64,000 nucleotides of DNA from Phialophora verrucosa (GCA_002099365.1 MSED01000005.1:2170001-2234000); one strand, 5' to 3'; positions 19,570 to 31,046 are shown, counted from the stretch's first letter. Numbers and translations are program-made. The notes: generated by a model from the letters alone, not told the origin.

Positions 19570-22426
19570 TCATTCGTCGGCATCAAAAATCTGGAAGGTA
19601 TTGTCCAAGATGGTCTCAACAACTTTAGCCTGCCATCCAGAATCGGCAATATCTGCACTTCCGGGTCCATTCCCATTGACGCCGCCTCGCTGACCCATCA
19701 AGGTCGGCGCAAAAACAATTGCCAAGTTGTTGTGCGTCATCTTGTTGCGGTCACTGTGTTGTGCGATCTTGTGGAGATGGATTGCCAGAAGCCTAAGAGT
19801 GGCGTAATTAGGATCGGGCAGCGCGTTGACAAGGGCGTGTATTGCATCCCTTCGCTGGATAGGATCGTCCAACTTGGCAGCTTGGATAAATTCTCGATAC
19901 TGCGCCGCGGTAAGCAACGGGTCGGGCAGGTCTCGAAGAAAGTGTTTGAGCAAAGTGGTGACTGAGGCAATGTCATCCGCGGCACGAGTGCGGAGATCCA
20001 CTGAGTTGGCGTCTGAAAGCGCGTTAGAGAGCATTCGTCGGACGTCAAGGAGATCTTACCATGATCGAATTGCTGCCGCAATTCCATAATGTTATTCGCC
20101 GAGCCAGAGGTTCTGTAAATGCCTTCAACGTTGAGCCCGAACATGTCGACCGCTTGGACGCATTGCATAACTATGATGGGAACGGCCGACCCTTCACGCT
20201 GGAATAGCTCGTCTAGAGAGACCCCAAACACTGGACGAACAGGCGGACCAGCTCTTTGGATGGCCTGCCTCGACGGGAGTGCATTGACACCTCCTGGCCG
20301 CGGTGCGCCATTTGGAGGTCCGCTAGGGCCGGGTCCTGCCATGCCTCGACCGGCGCCTTGAGGTGGCATACCTTGTTGCTGAGGCTGACCCATGCCGCCT
20401 GGAGCTTGAGGTGCTTGTCCTCGGCCCATCCCTTGTGGCGGCTGACCTCGCCCCATACCAGCCTGCGGCGCTCCCCGGCCCATTCCACCTGGTGGTGGTT
20501 GACCACGTCCCATGGCGCCTTGTGGTGCGGGACCTGGCCCGCCTGGTGCACTTTGGCCTTGAGGCATTTGTGCCTGGGGTGCTTGGCCTCGCCCCATGCC
20601 GCCCTGAGGCTGTTGGCCTTGGTTCATCCCGCCTGGCGGACCTTGGCCTGGATTCATGCCACCTTGTGGAGCTTGGCCTCTACCCACTCCCCCTGGAGGC
20701 GCTGCACCTCGTCCCATACCCTGTGGTTGGCCTCTACCCATTCCTTGCGGTGCTCCTCTGCCCATGCCCGGCGGCGCTTGTCCGCGACCCATCGGTGCTT
20801 GACCGCGTCCCATCGGCGCTCCCGGTTGCGGAGAGGGGCTTCGCATCGGTTGGGGCTGCTGACCTTGAGCACCCAGCGAGGTAATGGAAGACACGTTACG
20901 CGCATGACCGGGACCTGCGGCGGAAGGTTGGCCAGACCCATCAGGTCCGATCGGGGATACAGTACCTGGCTCGCCGCCGAAACTGCCACCAGTGGATGCG
21001 TTAATCTGCGGTAATTGTGGTGCTCCAGCACCAGGAGCTCCCCCTTGCGGATTCGCTTGCTGAGGCCTGTTCGGTCCGGGACCCCCAGGATTTCCCACCT
21101 GTTGAATCTGCGACTGTTGTTGGGGCCCACCGTAGTTCTGATACTGCGATTCATCGCCATAGTCTTCGCCCGGATAAGGAGTAACCCCAGAGACTTGCCT
21201 TGAGTGTGTTTGCGGATAGTTCTGTCCGTACGAGTCTTCCTCGTAGTATTGGTCCGAATAGTCCGGTTGCTGTTGTTTCGGCGACAACGACGGATGTTTC
21301 TCGTACTTGATCTCGTTCGCTCTGGGCGGCGCTTTGTTGCCGAAACTGAGTACATGGTCAATGAAATCTCGCTCGTTATTGATGCTCAGGGCTGCTTCGC
21401 GAAGACTCTTTGACGGCTGGCCCGGAATCGGTGATTGTCCCTTCATGGGCGTCACACAGAGGCCAAATCCCAGCATCAATTTCTCGGTCAGATTGGCGAA
21501 CTTCTGCACCTGCACGCTCAGGCCTGCATCAATCTCCCTCGTCAACTCTTGGAGAGCATTGACAGTCTGTGGTCTGTAAGTGCTCATCAAGTCATTCCGC
21601 ATGGTCTGCGCGGCATCCACTTTGGCCTGGTAGTCGGCATCGGCAGCATCGAGTTTATGTCGCAAGTCTTCCTCCGCCTGGGCGGCGGATCTTTTCAAGC
21701 CAAACTTGCCGGACTGTCTCTCCCCGGTTCTTGCTCGATCGTACTGCTCGGCCAACGAGTTATACCGGTGTTTGGCCTTCTCCATCGCTGCCTCTGCGTC
21801 CTGTACTCGCTTTTCCGCATTCAACCCTGTCTGTTTCCAGTGTTTCCGCCCTCTTTCAGTATTGGCTGCCAGCTCGTATAGTTCCTCCGACATTCCGTGG
21901 AGTGTTTGGCTGTATTGAAGGCCATGGTCGGCCATTCTCTCGTGGATGCTCGTAAGCTCTCTATAGTTCTCGGCGAAGGAGCCTTGTCTGCTCTCGGGTC
22001 TCCCGATCGAGTCATGTGTAGTCCGACTGAGCCTCTTCAAACCCTGCGAATGCTTCTCTTCGAGCGCAGATCTCTCTTTTAGGAAGGCCGCAAAGTCCTG
22101 TTGCCCCGTCAGCAAGCCCGACCGTGGGAGGCACGAGGCGTATGTACCCTCGTTGAGCTAGTACTCTGTTTCAACCTGTTCAGCAGCGTAGTCACGCCGA
22201 TCTAAGGAGCCTGTTAACACGGTCCGCATTCGACCACCGAAGCTGTGCTTACGTCCGAGGAGAGAACACTGTGCAGTCGATCCCTGTAAGAGGGATCCAA
22301 CTCTTCTCGAGGCCCTTCGCCAGCAGGCACAGGGGGTAAGGGTGCTCCATTGTCGCGCTGAGGTCCCGGTGTCATGGGACGAGAGCCGCCGTTCATGGGC
22401 GCATTGGACTCTACGGCGGCGGCCAT
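19570..22426 (-). CDS. rgd1: F-BAR/RhoGAP protein, Rgd1-like
   Basis: This GTPase-activating protein for Rho-type GTPases (Rho3/Rho4 in yeast Rgd1) binds membrane through an F-BAR domain and acts in polarity, septation and wall integrity. The exons are 22253-22426, 22148-22201, 20060-22097 and 19570-20012. All junctions keep frame, giving about 902 residues. The F-BAR spans roughly residues 45-310 (YRDRLHSVLSSD; LLNRLKQSTSS; AAFLKERSALEEKHSQGL). A long disordered Pro/Gly/Gln/Met region with repeated MGRGQ units covers about 330-690. RhoGAP covers about 700-890, with the arginine finger in GIYRTSGS and the conserved Asn in HNNLAIVFAPTLM. The disordered linker is unusually long and repetitive. 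Confidence 0.95.
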
Positions 22427-23030
22427 GTTTGATAACCTGCAGCCTGGGCAAGTTCCACTGCGACGACGGTATGCGGGGAGAGCGATGAGAGATCGATAGG
22501 CGAGGGAACCAACATGCGACAGCTTCCGGAAACGAGGGACGAAACAGCCCGCGATGCTAACAAGAGGGTGAAGGAGAACTTTTTGTCACAAGAAATCGAA
22601 TTAAACGTTACGAATACCTCAACTTTGTGCTCTCCGCCTCGCGAGTTTCCCAGCTTTTACTGATTTCTCCAACCAAGGCGTCACCACAACTCCGATCCAA
22701 GCCCCCAGTTTAGGCGGCTCGAAGCTCTGGCGGCGTCATCCCACTTACTCTTAGAGCTGCGCACCCGCTGCGCCACACCCTGCAGCATTCTTCTCCACCG
22801 CCAACCCACGAAAAGCGGGCATTTCCAGGCGGTTACGCGCCCTTTTCAACCAAGGGTGATGCAAAATAGTCGCTTAGACCACTTAGATGCCAGCTAGTCA
22901 AAACTGCCCATAAGCTGACGTGTCTCCTTGAATAGTAAGTACTAGCGTATGTACAAGTATGCATGATGCTTGGTACTTCGAAGCATTTGACCGTTAGACA
23001 ATATACTTTGTGCCACCAGTAGACCACCAT
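22427..23030. other. Promoter region of rgd1, no gene seen
   Basis: About 600 bases lie between the rgd1 start and the NmrA-like stop. I see no coding sequence. Confidence 0.5.
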
Positions 23031-24137
23031 TCACAATTTGCCCTGTCGCCTATCCTCAGCAATCTTGAGAATTGGTCTGAGATTATCCTTCTGGACACGA
23101 TCCCAGAGACTTCCCAGCCCCAACTTTCGCCCTCGCTCATCTTCACGTCTGAAGAACTCTTCTGCGCTCTTGATCCTGTTGGGATGAATCTCGTCCAACA
23201 GCTTGTAATCCCGACGAATGACGCCTTTATTGCCGCCAGAATGTTTCCACATGTTGAAGAAGCCGGTGAAGTTCTGTCTGTAGGTCATGAAGGATGGGTC
23301 ACTAGGATCTGAGTTGTAACCTCCGCCGGTATTGGCGAGCTGCTTGTTGCGACCGGTATTCCAGAAAGTGTCAAGGTCGACGTCGACGTAGCTGGCCGGC
23401 TTCCCGGTCACTTTCTGGAATGCCGCCGCCAGATCGGCGTAGTGGATGTGATCGATCGCGACTTCGAGATCCATGCCGTTCGATCTCTCCGGGTGATCGA
23501 AGATCCACCTCACGTAGTGCTCACAGTCGTCGAGGGAGACGTGCACCACGGCTCCGTCTCCGAGGGGGAACCGCCATGTGACAACACCATCGATGACCGT
23601 AGGGGTGAAGGCGGCCAGACCTGCTATCGCCATCTCGATGTAAGGGCCGGTGGTGAACACGGACGCCCCCATGCGAGAGCTGTTGACCTGGTTTTGTGCA
23701 AGCACCCACTCCCCTATTCTGCCTTTCCCGTCATAATGCCCCGTCCGGAACTTCGGATCGTATCCCGACTTCTTGTAGACATAGTCAAGATTCCCGTAGA
23801 CGTAGAACTTGATGCCGGCCTCGAGCGCAAGCTCATAAGTCCTGATTGCCCAGAAGATCTCCGTTTTCTCGCCGCAATTGAAGCCGTCGATGTTGATGAA
23901 CGCTCCGTCACAGCCTTTGTAAAGTTTTCGGAGATCCGTTTCACTCGCGAAAGTGCCTTCCATCAGCTCAACGTTTCCCAGCGCCACGAGGTCTTTGGCC
24001 CGCTGGGATTCCAGGTTCCGTGTCAGGACCCGACATTTGTACTTCTTGTCCTTGACCAGACCGCGGACGACTGGTATGCCTTGAGCACCAGTGCCGCCTA
24101 TCACGGCGATATAAGATGTTTGGTGGATTGAGGACAT
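23031..24137 (-). CDS. NmrA-like NAD(P)-binding protein
   Basis: This is a single-exon gene of 368 residues in the NmrA/atypical short-chain dehydrogenase family. The N-terminal dinucleotide-binding motif is GGTGAQG after a beta strand (SYIAVIGG). The second strand is KCRVLTRN, and a family-typical segment, YVYGNLDYVYK, follows near 110. The active-site Tyr-x3-Lys of catalytic SDRs is not in the classical place, so a sensor or regulator role is as likely as an enzyme role. The cofactor binding inferred from the motif is NADP(H). Confidence 0.92.
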   Translation of the reverse strand: MSSIHQTSYIAVIGGTGAQGIPVVRGLVKDKKYKCRVLTRNLESQRAKDLVALGNVELMEGTFASETDLRKLYKGCDGAFINIDGFNCGEKTEIFWAIRTYELALEAGIKFYVYGNLDYVYKKSGYDPKFRTGHYDGKGRIGEWVLAQNQVNSSRMGASVFTTGPYIEMAIAGLAAFTPTVIDGVVTWRFPLGDGAVVHVSLDDCEHYVRWIFDHPERSNGMDLEVAIDHIHYADLAAAFQKVTGKPASYVDVDLDTFWNTGRNKQLANTGGGYNSDPSDPSFMTYRQNFTGFFNMWKHSGGNKGVIRRDYKLLDEIHPNRIKSAEEFFRREDERGRKLGLGSLWDRVQKDNLRPILKIAEDRRQGKL

Positions 24138-25106
24138 CTTGCTGCTGCTGATATTCTACAACGAAGTAACACGGAGGATCCGAGAAAGAGGAACGAAAGA
24201 CCTGCCTTTCTGAAGCTGGTCGTACGGAATGCTTTAAAGCTTCCAAAATGCCCATTTTGGCCGTCGTGATTGATTAGTCTTCCCAGCCGTCTCGTGATTT
24301 TCTCCGCTTCCATTTCTAGCTGTTTAGTAAACTCACCGTTCTAGTTGCTCTGTGAACATGTACGAAGACCCTTCGGAATGCCACCTTTCGTACGTGACAA
24401 GACGCTCAAGGCATTGGCGTCGGCCACGAGCTGGAAGAGTTATTAATGTGTGGAAGTAAAAATAATATGGGTAAGCTCAAGCTCGAGATGACAGCAGCGA
24501 GTAATCGAAAGAGGACGGCACCGAGATCGGCCTTTTACCCGAAGCTTAGCTAACATGCGTTGTTCAATACCGAGGCATCGTCTCAGCGACATATTTGGGC
24601 CAGTGCAGACATGCTCATTCCGGCGGCAGACCTCCGTTGCCTGAAAAACAGACAGAAGTCCATGAAAGAACACGAACAGTCTGCTGAGGGGAAGTTCTCA
24701 GCACGATCGACATCTTCACAGGCGAAGGGGCCGTCGGGGCAACCAGGGCTGGTCAGTGATGACCTATCTGAAGTTGAGAGGAACGTGTTTTGAACCGAAC
24801 AACGACAAGATCATCGGAGGATGCACGGCCACACCCACCTATTCGCGATATGCGGTAATGATTCTCTGCGTGATGTTGTGGTCGTCAACGCCCTGAAACG
24901 CCTTGTCAGCGCCCAATTTCCTAGGATCGCGCTTCGGGGCCAGCATTAGGCTGACGAGGCGACTGTCCTCATGAATCCTCCTGCCTTCGTATCGACGATG
25001 GGGGAATCGAGACAAGTTATAAGTTACATGTGTCGGCCGCATAAACCGTATTGCTTCTGAGCAGGTAGATTCACGCTTACTGCACACCCTTCAGTTGATC
25101 ATCAAT
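24138..25106. other. Divergent intergenic region
   Basis: About 970 bases separate the divergently transcribed NmrA-like gene (minus) and the secreted protein (plus). No coding sequence was recognised. Confidence 0.5.
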
Positions 25107-25718
25107 ATGCGGTTCTCCGCCGAATCACTCATCTCAGCCTTGGTTTTATCCTCGGCCGCCGCGCAGACATTCAACACTGCCAACGTCCGCATCACCTTCT
25201 ACAGCTTCGTGGACAACACGGATAACCTGGACGGTGATTGCAACGCCAATTGCGATGCCGGTGGGGAAGCGGGCACCCTCCAGCTAGCCATGCAATGCCC
25301 TGGTCGCTCTGGCCTCGCTGGCGGTATCGGCACCCAGGACAGTCCCATCAGTGCTGCGAGCGCAGGCGACGGCCTCCCCGTCCAACCATGCGGCTCTTTC
25401 TATGTCCCCTACCTGCAGAAGTGGTTCATATATGAGGATTTCTGTACGGACTGTCAGGACGACCCTCCTCACTTTGATCTCTACGCGGGCGGTTCTCCGG
25501 ACAACAACTTGTGCCCGAACATTTGCTCGTGTGAAAACCAGCTGACCCCGGAGGGAGACACGTAAGGTCCATTCCCACAGTTTGTGTGCACGTTTCTGAC
25601 CCCTTTCAGTTGCATTTACACAGACATCAGTGACGGCGGTTCACTCACTGTGTCAGGCTCGGCTTTGTACGATGGGACCAACTGTAACTTTGCAGGGTCG
25701 TCGGCGACGTCTTGCTGA
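25107..25718 (+). CDS. Small secreted cysteine-rich protein
   Basis: The exons are 25107-25561 and 25610-25718 (48-nt intron, frame kept), giving 187 residues. The N-terminus MRFSAESLISALVLSSAAA is a signal peptide with a likely cut before QTF. The mature part is acidic with about 14 Cys, including GDCNANC, DFCTDC and LCPNICSCE, so disulfides are expected. A Met four codons earlier (25095) is possible, but MRFSAES gives the better signal peptide. I recognise no catalytic family. Effector or wall roles are only conjecture. Confidence 0.82.
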
Positions 25719-25810
25719 AGATGAAGGTTGTCGGTGGATCAGGGTGATGATTGTGGCCAACACATTGATGTTTCTCCATGAAAGGGCAGTGGCCGTGGAT
25801 ATCATATACT

Positions 25811-26716
25811 TCATTGGATCTCCAGTATCCTGTCGAAATCTAATGGTTCTTCTCCACGTTGCATTCTCCATCGGTTCGTGGAGTTCTGTACATTGATTGC
25901 TCCTCGTATGAGAACCGGCCACTTGCGCGCGAAGCACTCTGTCATCTCCCACCCCTGGGGATCCCAGGGTTCGCCCCACACGATCAATCCGTTCGTCTGC
26001 TGCGTGTCGAGATCATCCAAGCCGGTGTAATTGCCATCACCGACCATGTCAAGACATAACTGCAGGTCGTCGATCTTCTCTTCTCCGTATCGGAGGATAT
26101 TATCCCGGATCTCGGGGTCGGGAAAGACATCCCACATCGGATGATGTGCTATGGTCTTTTGCAGTTCTGTCGGCTCGAGCGTGGGAGGTAGATGCCGGAT
26201 CTTGGAATTCGCGGTCGGTGAGAGCGGCAGGAAAGGGGAAGGATAATCGTCGCTGTACATCAAGTTCAGATCCAGTCCAAGGAGGTGCACGTTTGAGATC
26301 AGGGCGCGGTAGACGTTATAATAGACCAGCGAGATCAGGTGGTCGGCCGGCAGCTTATACAGGTTGGCATTATCTGGGTCCTGCGGCGACTTCTCCGCCA
26401 GGGCCAGGGCCTTGATGCTGACCACGCGACCCTCCAGTAGCACCTCATACCACCGCTGGCACGAGTTTTTGCTTCGGATGGACACGAATGGTGACTGAGT
26501 GACACGATTGAACGTCTCCGCTGCTGCCTGCCATTCGCCACTGCTGACTTGCTTCGTCCGCAGCTGCACCACGTCCTTGAGATCTATCCGTTCATGCAGG
26601 GGAACATCTTTGAGCCCTGCAGCTCGGGAAGAGCCAGGTCTCGTCGAAGGTCCGGCTGCAGCCTTCTGCTCAGCCTTGCGGCGTCCTATTCGGCGTGTCA
26701 GCGGGTTGCCTACCAT
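25811..26716 (-). CDS. DUF3425-domain protein without a bZIP
   Basis: This is a single-exon gene of 301 residues. The C-terminal two thirds are the DUF3425 domain that usually follows a bZIP in fungal transcription factors: LPADHLISLVYYNVYRA, LPPTLEPTELQKTIAHHPMW, IRDNILRYG, VWGEPWDPQGWEMTECFARKW and NSTNRWRMQRGE. The N-terminus has only a basic patch (RRIGRRKAEQK) with no leucine heptads, so DNA binding by a full bZIP is unlikely. It ends 92 bases from the convergent secreted-protein gene. Confidence 0.86.
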   Translation of the reverse strand: MVGNPLTRRIGRRKAEQKAAAGPSTRPGSSRAAGLKDVPLHERIDLKDVVQLRTKQVSSGEWQAAAETFNRVTQSPFVSIRSKNSCQRWYEVLLEGRVVSIKALALAEKSPQDPDNANLYKLPADHLISLVYYNVYRALISNVHLLGLDLNLMYSDDYPSPFLPLSPTANSKIRHLPPTLEPTELQKTIAHHPMWDVFPDPEIRDNILRYGEEKIDDLQLCLDMVGDGNYTGLDDLDTQQTNGLIVWGEPWDPQGWEMTECFARKWPVLIRGAINVQNSTNRWRMQRGEEPLDFDRILEIQ

Positions 26717-27630
26717 GATCTACGATACGGAGAACGCACTTGCAGCTCGTTGATTCAACCGATTTTGCAGCTTCCGACGGATCACTGGATCTGTTATGCC
26801 CGACCACTCGTCATCCAACGACTGGACGTCCTGGTGGAGTTTCAGCTCGGCACGGAGACCAGGAATGAGTGGCATGGTTTGGTGATTGTGCCCACTATCT
26901 TGCCCTTACTTTGCAACGCGCAAGAGGCACGTCTGAGTGTGGAAAGCCAAAGTCATCGCAATTTATTATGGACTGCAACCTGCTTACACCGAGTTGAAGC
27001 GCCAAGTGCCTCAACTGCGGTTGACACAGCATTTTCGCGTCGTGCATGGCACGACTGATTGGCTGAATCGACGGAGATATGCAAGTCGCTGACAGGCGGG
27101 TCTTTAGGCTCACGCTATACCTTAGTTTCGTAGAAACACGAGGTACATAGTGGTCAGATTCTTCCAGCGTCCGCCCATACTCCGGGGAAAGGACTCAGAA
27201 GACGTGTAGACTGGGCTGGGATCGCCTGTGACCGCAGATTTTGAGCCTCTCCATCTCTTTGTCGATGGTTCCAGGGCACTAAGAAGGGCACAATAATGCT
27301 AGGTGAACGGCGCTCCACGAGCCATGACGCAGCTGAGTGTCAGCTCTCCATCCTTCACACCAAGCCAGCTGGTGATGCAGGAACAAGGCTGTACTGTCCC
27401 TTGTCACCATGTCATCTACCTGCATAGCACCAGACCCTGCTTCCATTCCCAAGCAGCACACCTCGATGGCATCTCAATTTCGCAACAATCCAACAAGACT
27501 TGAGGGCGATATAAGAAGGCTACGATGTCCTGGGTAGCCAACATGTCCAGGACACCACTCTCAGCGTTCACAGACATCTCTGACAAAGCATTGCACAAAG
27601 CCTATTCTGTAATATCTTTAAGTCTCACCG
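26717..27630. other. Divergent intergenic region
   Basis: About 900 bases lie between the DUF3425 gene (minus) and the dehydrogenase (plus). I see no gene. Confidence 0.5.
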
Positions 27631-28602
27631 ATGTCTCCCCAATTGAACTGGTCACCAGAATCGCTGCCTTCTCTTGAGGGACGCACCTACGTCGTGACGG
27701 GAGGCAACACGGGTATAGGCTGGTGGACAGTCTATCATCTGGCATTGCATGGCGCGACCGTGTTCCTGACATCCCGCTCGTCAGAGAAGGGCACATCGGC
27801 GGTCGCATCGATCACGGCCTCAATCAAGCAAACCAAACCAGAGCTTGTACCCAGCATCCACTTCGTTCTGATGGACCACATGGCCTTGAAGTCGGTCATG
27901 GCAGCAGCTAAGCGCATTCGCTCGGAATGCACCAGCTTACACGGGATTGTCAACTCCGCCGGCATCATGGCCACACCGTTCCAACTTAGCGAGGATGGCT
28001 ATGAGGCACAGTGGCAAACAAATTACCTCGCTCACTGGCTACTCACGTACCATCTGCTACCGCTGTTGACGTCGACCGCTCGCTTTTCTCCCGAGGGGAC
28101 CGTGCGCATCGTCAACGTCAGCTCCATGGGCCACGCAGCAACGCTGAAAGAAGGCATCAATTTCGACGATACGAGCCTGAAGAACAACTTTACCTTCCGC
28201 CGCTACGCACAGAGCAAATTGGCCAACATTTTGCATGCGAAAGCTCTGCATGCCCGATACAACTCTTCCCCGACCACAGAAGGCAACCCACGCATTTGGG
28301 CGATCTCTCTGCATCCAGGCAATATTGACACGCAATTGAACAACAGATCCTGGGGTGGGTCGACTTTGGTACCGATTCTGAGATGCATGGGCGCGTACAT
28401 CGCGCCAGAGCAAGGGAGCTTCAATTCTTTGTGGGCAGTTGCAGGGAAGGAGATGACGACAGAGATGTCGGGCTGTTACTTCGTGCCCGTCGGTGAAAGA
28501 AAGTCGCCGAGTAAACAGGCGCGGGATTCGGACTTGGCCGAGAGACTTTGGGACTGGACTGAGCGAGAGATGGGGGAGAAGGGCTTGTTGGAGATGAATT
28601 AG
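27631..28602 (+). CDS. Short-chain dehydrogenase, retinol-dehydrogenase-like
   Basis: This is a single-exon gene of 323 residues and a classical SDR. The cofactor motif is TGGNTGIG. NSAGIM stands in the place of NNAG, the catalytic Ser is in NVSSMGH, and YAQSK supplies Tyr and Lys. TSRS after the second strand suggests NADP(H). The order of motifs and the long C-terminal part fit the WW-oxidoreductase/retinol dehydrogenase-like group common in fungi. The substrate is unknown. A Ser replaces the first Asn's neighbour in NNAG, which is a tolerated change. Confidence 0.93.
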   Translation: MSPQLNWSPESLPSLEGRTYVVTGGNTGIGWWTVYHLALHGATVFLTSRSSEKGTSAVASITASIKQTKPELVPSIHFVLMDHMALKSVMAAAKRIRSECTSLHGIVNSAGIMATPFQLSEDGYEAQWQTNYLAHWLLTYHLLPLLTSTARFSPEGTVRIVNVSSMGHAATLKEGINFDDTSLKNNFTFRRYAQSKLANILHAKALHARYNSSPTTEGNPRIWAISLHPGNIDTQLNNRSWGGSTLVPILRCMGAYIAPEQGSFNSLWAVAGKEMTTEMSGCYFVPVGERKSPSKQARDSDLAERLWDWTEREMGEKGLLEMN

Positions 28603-29241
28603 AGGACAAACTCGGCGGCACATTCATCTAGTTCAGAGGTTGGCTTCCGTGTTGGCGTCGTGGAATCGGGATCGGAATTGGGAGGCGACGATTGTGGTTT
28701 ACGCCTTGAATCTCCGTCATAATGTTATTTGGGATAATACAATTTGCTTACCAGGCGAAAGTCTCGGGACAGTGTGACGCGGGACTAGTGACGCTCTCAA
28801 TCATCTGCTGTCGAACCTTGAGAGCCTCAGTAAGCCCGCTAGGTATTGTTATTCGGTGCCACATAGTCCAGAGCCAGCACCCCTTACACTGCACCTCCAG
28901 TTTGCACTTAGTTATAGCAGTGATCGAGTATGTTCCCTGGAGGATTGAGAAGCTACCTGTGGTGTGATTTGGCCAGCAAAGCGCTGCGCGACGGATAGAA
29001 ATAAGTCCCTCGAGATTAGCATCTGCTCAGAAAAGTGACGTTCAGCTCGGAAGAATGTTCGCCGGTGTTGCAGGGCCATAGAGAACTCGATAGATTTTGA
29101 TCTTGTCTCATTTTTCCACCTCGTCTATGCTTGCCATTGTAGTATGTACAGTTGGGCTCATTCGAAGCTCCTCCATGATCGACACACGGGTGTGGAGCCT
29201 TTCCGCAGCTTCCCTCACCAACTGGCACTCGCAAAGTACTC
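28603..29241. other. Intergenic, no gene seen
   Basis: This is 3' flanking DNA of two convergent genes (dehydrogenase and atp18). No coding sequence was recognised. Confidence 0.5.
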
Positions 29242-29569
29242 TCAATGACCGCCTGGCGCATCAGGGTTCTTCGCACGGGGATTCCGGGGATCGTTCTTGT
29301 ATTCGTCCGCTATTGAAGGCAAGGTCGTCAGCCAATGCGCGTTCACGAACCAACCTTCGGGTGTCATAGATAGGGTACGGTTTGCAACTCACAGTCCATC
29401 ATAGCATTGGCGCCCTTATTGACCCCGTAGAAGACGATGAGACCGGCAATGTAGAAAGGGAGCATGGGCTCGGCTGTCGCAAGTGTCAATGTTGTGGCCG
29501 AGCGATATCTCCAGCTCTGGGATACGTACCAAGTTTGCCCGGGAACTTTTTGGGAATGAAGCCAGGCAT
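29242..29569 (-). CDS. atp18: ATP synthase subunit j (Atp18)
   Basis: This is a small subunit of the mitochondrial F1Fo-ATP synthase, needed for stability and dimerisation. The three exons (29530-29569, 29393-29473, 29242-29309) give 62 residues. The N-terminus MPGFIPKKFPGKLG, the single membrane helix LPFYIAGLIVFYGVNKGANA and the end DEYKNDPRNPRAK are typical of the family. The coding exons are too short to show as one open frame. All three exon pairs are in phase (leftover G then CC; leftover T then CG). Confidence 0.94.
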
Positions 29570-29833
29570 CTTGACGGAAAGGCTGGTGGTGGGATAAAAG
29601 GGTGGTTTGCGTGAAGGTGCAGTTGTCGTCAATGAGCTGCCGGAGAACTCAGGTCTCTGCAAGCTCCAGTCGAACAGGACTAAACCAAATTTGGATTTCT
29701 CTTGGCAAGTTTGCGTACTTTGCTTTATGCGTGACGCGCATTGACCGTGACGATTGTTGATACGAATGGGCAAAGATACGGAGTACAGATGGAAGTGTGA
29801 CTCAATACTTGAACGGCTCCGCAATAACCTGTA
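29570..29833. promoter_or_regulatory. Divergent promoter of atp18 and spc19
   Basis: The 264 bases between two head-to-head starts must hold both promoters. A copy of TACGGAGTAC lies at 29777-29786. Confidence 0.55.
29777..29786 (+). repeat. TACGGAGTAC copy
   Basis: Exact copy of a 10-mer that recurs in this window, here in the atp18/spc19 promoter. Confidence 0.6.
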
Positions 29834-30358
29834 ATGGCAACCCTTGGCCCGGCAGTGTCATCCCTGCGCTCGTCCCTCTCTCTCCTCGAGTCCAGTATCT
29901 CCGTGCTCGACGAAGGTGTATCCGACTTTCCTAGGCTGTGCAAGGTTCTTCAGACACAGCAGCACTTTGAACTTCTTCCCGAACCTACACTTCGTGAAGC
30001 ACAGCAATCGCTGGTAGACGAAATCGTCCCAGCTATCAACCAGCTCCTCTCAACTGCGGAGAACTACATCAACCAACTTGATCGGAAGGAAGAGAACTTG
30101 AAGGCCCGGTCAGAATTGCTCGAGGGCAGATTGAATAACAACAGACGGAGGACGTCCAGTTTCGGAACTAGCTCGGGGCCTCTGCGACCTGGCGATTCAG
30201 CGCAATCTGCAGCACCCCTAAGTGACGCTAGAATGCTGGAGATGAAACGCCTTCAGCAGAAGAAAGAGAGACTACTATACGCAATTGAGAGATTAGAGTT
30301 GCAGAGCAAGCAAAGAGAGCGCGAACTGAGGAAGAGCATGGCTTTTGTGAGGGAGTGA
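29834..30358 (+). CDS. spc19: DASH complex subunit Spc19
   Basis: This 174-residue intronless subunit belongs to the DASH/Dam1 ring that couples kinetochores to spindle microtubules. Family landmarks are SSISVLDEGVSDFPRL, KVLQTQQHFELLPEPTLREA and a coiled coil (about residues 70-100 and 133-170, LEMKRLQQKKERLLYAIERL). The length matches the family. Confidence 0.94.
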   Translation: MATLGPAVSSLRSSLSLLESSISVLDEGVSDFPRLCKVLQTQQHFELLPEPTLREAQQSLVDEIVPAINQLLSTAENYINQLDRKEENLKARSELLEGRLNNNRRRTSSFGTSSGPLRPGDSAQSAAPLSDARMLEMKRLQQKKERLLYAIERLELQSKQRERELRKSMAFVRE

Positions 30359-31046
30359 TTTCGCAGCAACTCATCCTGCAATCATTATTGCATTCCTTGT
30401 GCAATTGCTAGATCCTCTCATGGACGAAGCCGCATGAACAACACTATGGCTCGAGAATTTACGGAGGAAACACCTGAATGAAGCTGAGGAAGAAATGACT
30501 CTTGTCAAAGACATGGTTTATTGCTATAATACGCGTGGCAAGGCTTGCTCGGCCTGCCTTGTTCACTGCGCCAATGCCTCCGGGATGCTCAGATCGAGCT
30601 CTGAGTGACACCCTGCCGGAAGCCAGCAGCCGATATTGCACAAGGAATGTCGCTGTTCAGAGCGGGTGGGGCTCAGGGCAGGCCAAATCAGCAGGCTAAA
30701 AAGGGGGTAGCAATGCAGAGGGGGGTATCTTATCTCACAATGAGAAATGAGTATCCGAAGGCTTGTTGGCGGAAAGGGCGTATGGGGGCAATTTCAAATC
30801 GAGGCGCCCGTCCAGCTTCTCGCCAGACTGGCTGTCAACGCCACGGTCCTCTCAAATCACCATGATCTATGGGTCGCAGATCAGCAGCTTCGAGAAGACC
30901 GGCGACTCGTCGGAAAGTCGAAGCTTTGTCTTCTTGTCGGTTCAAAGGGATGTCCTGAGTGCGGGTTATCGACCTTGCTTTCTCTCGTCATCGACCTTGC
31001 TTTCTCTCAAGCCGGTCCAGTCAAAGGATTGTCGTTGCGGTTCTTC
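30359..31046. other. Intergenic, no gene seen
   Basis: This is the 3' region of spc19 and of the convergent CCCH gene. An 18-bp direct duplication (TCGACCTTGCTTTCTCTC) is seen at about 30968-31007. Confidence 0.5.

Noticed and set aside
20256..21014. Open frame (252 codons) antisense to rgd1
   Set aside because: It arises from the repetitive Gly/Pro/Gln-coding stretch on the other strand.
23442..24131. Long open frame (229 codons) antisense to the NmrA-like gene
   Set aside because: It is a shadow of a conserved protein on the opposite strand, with composition only.
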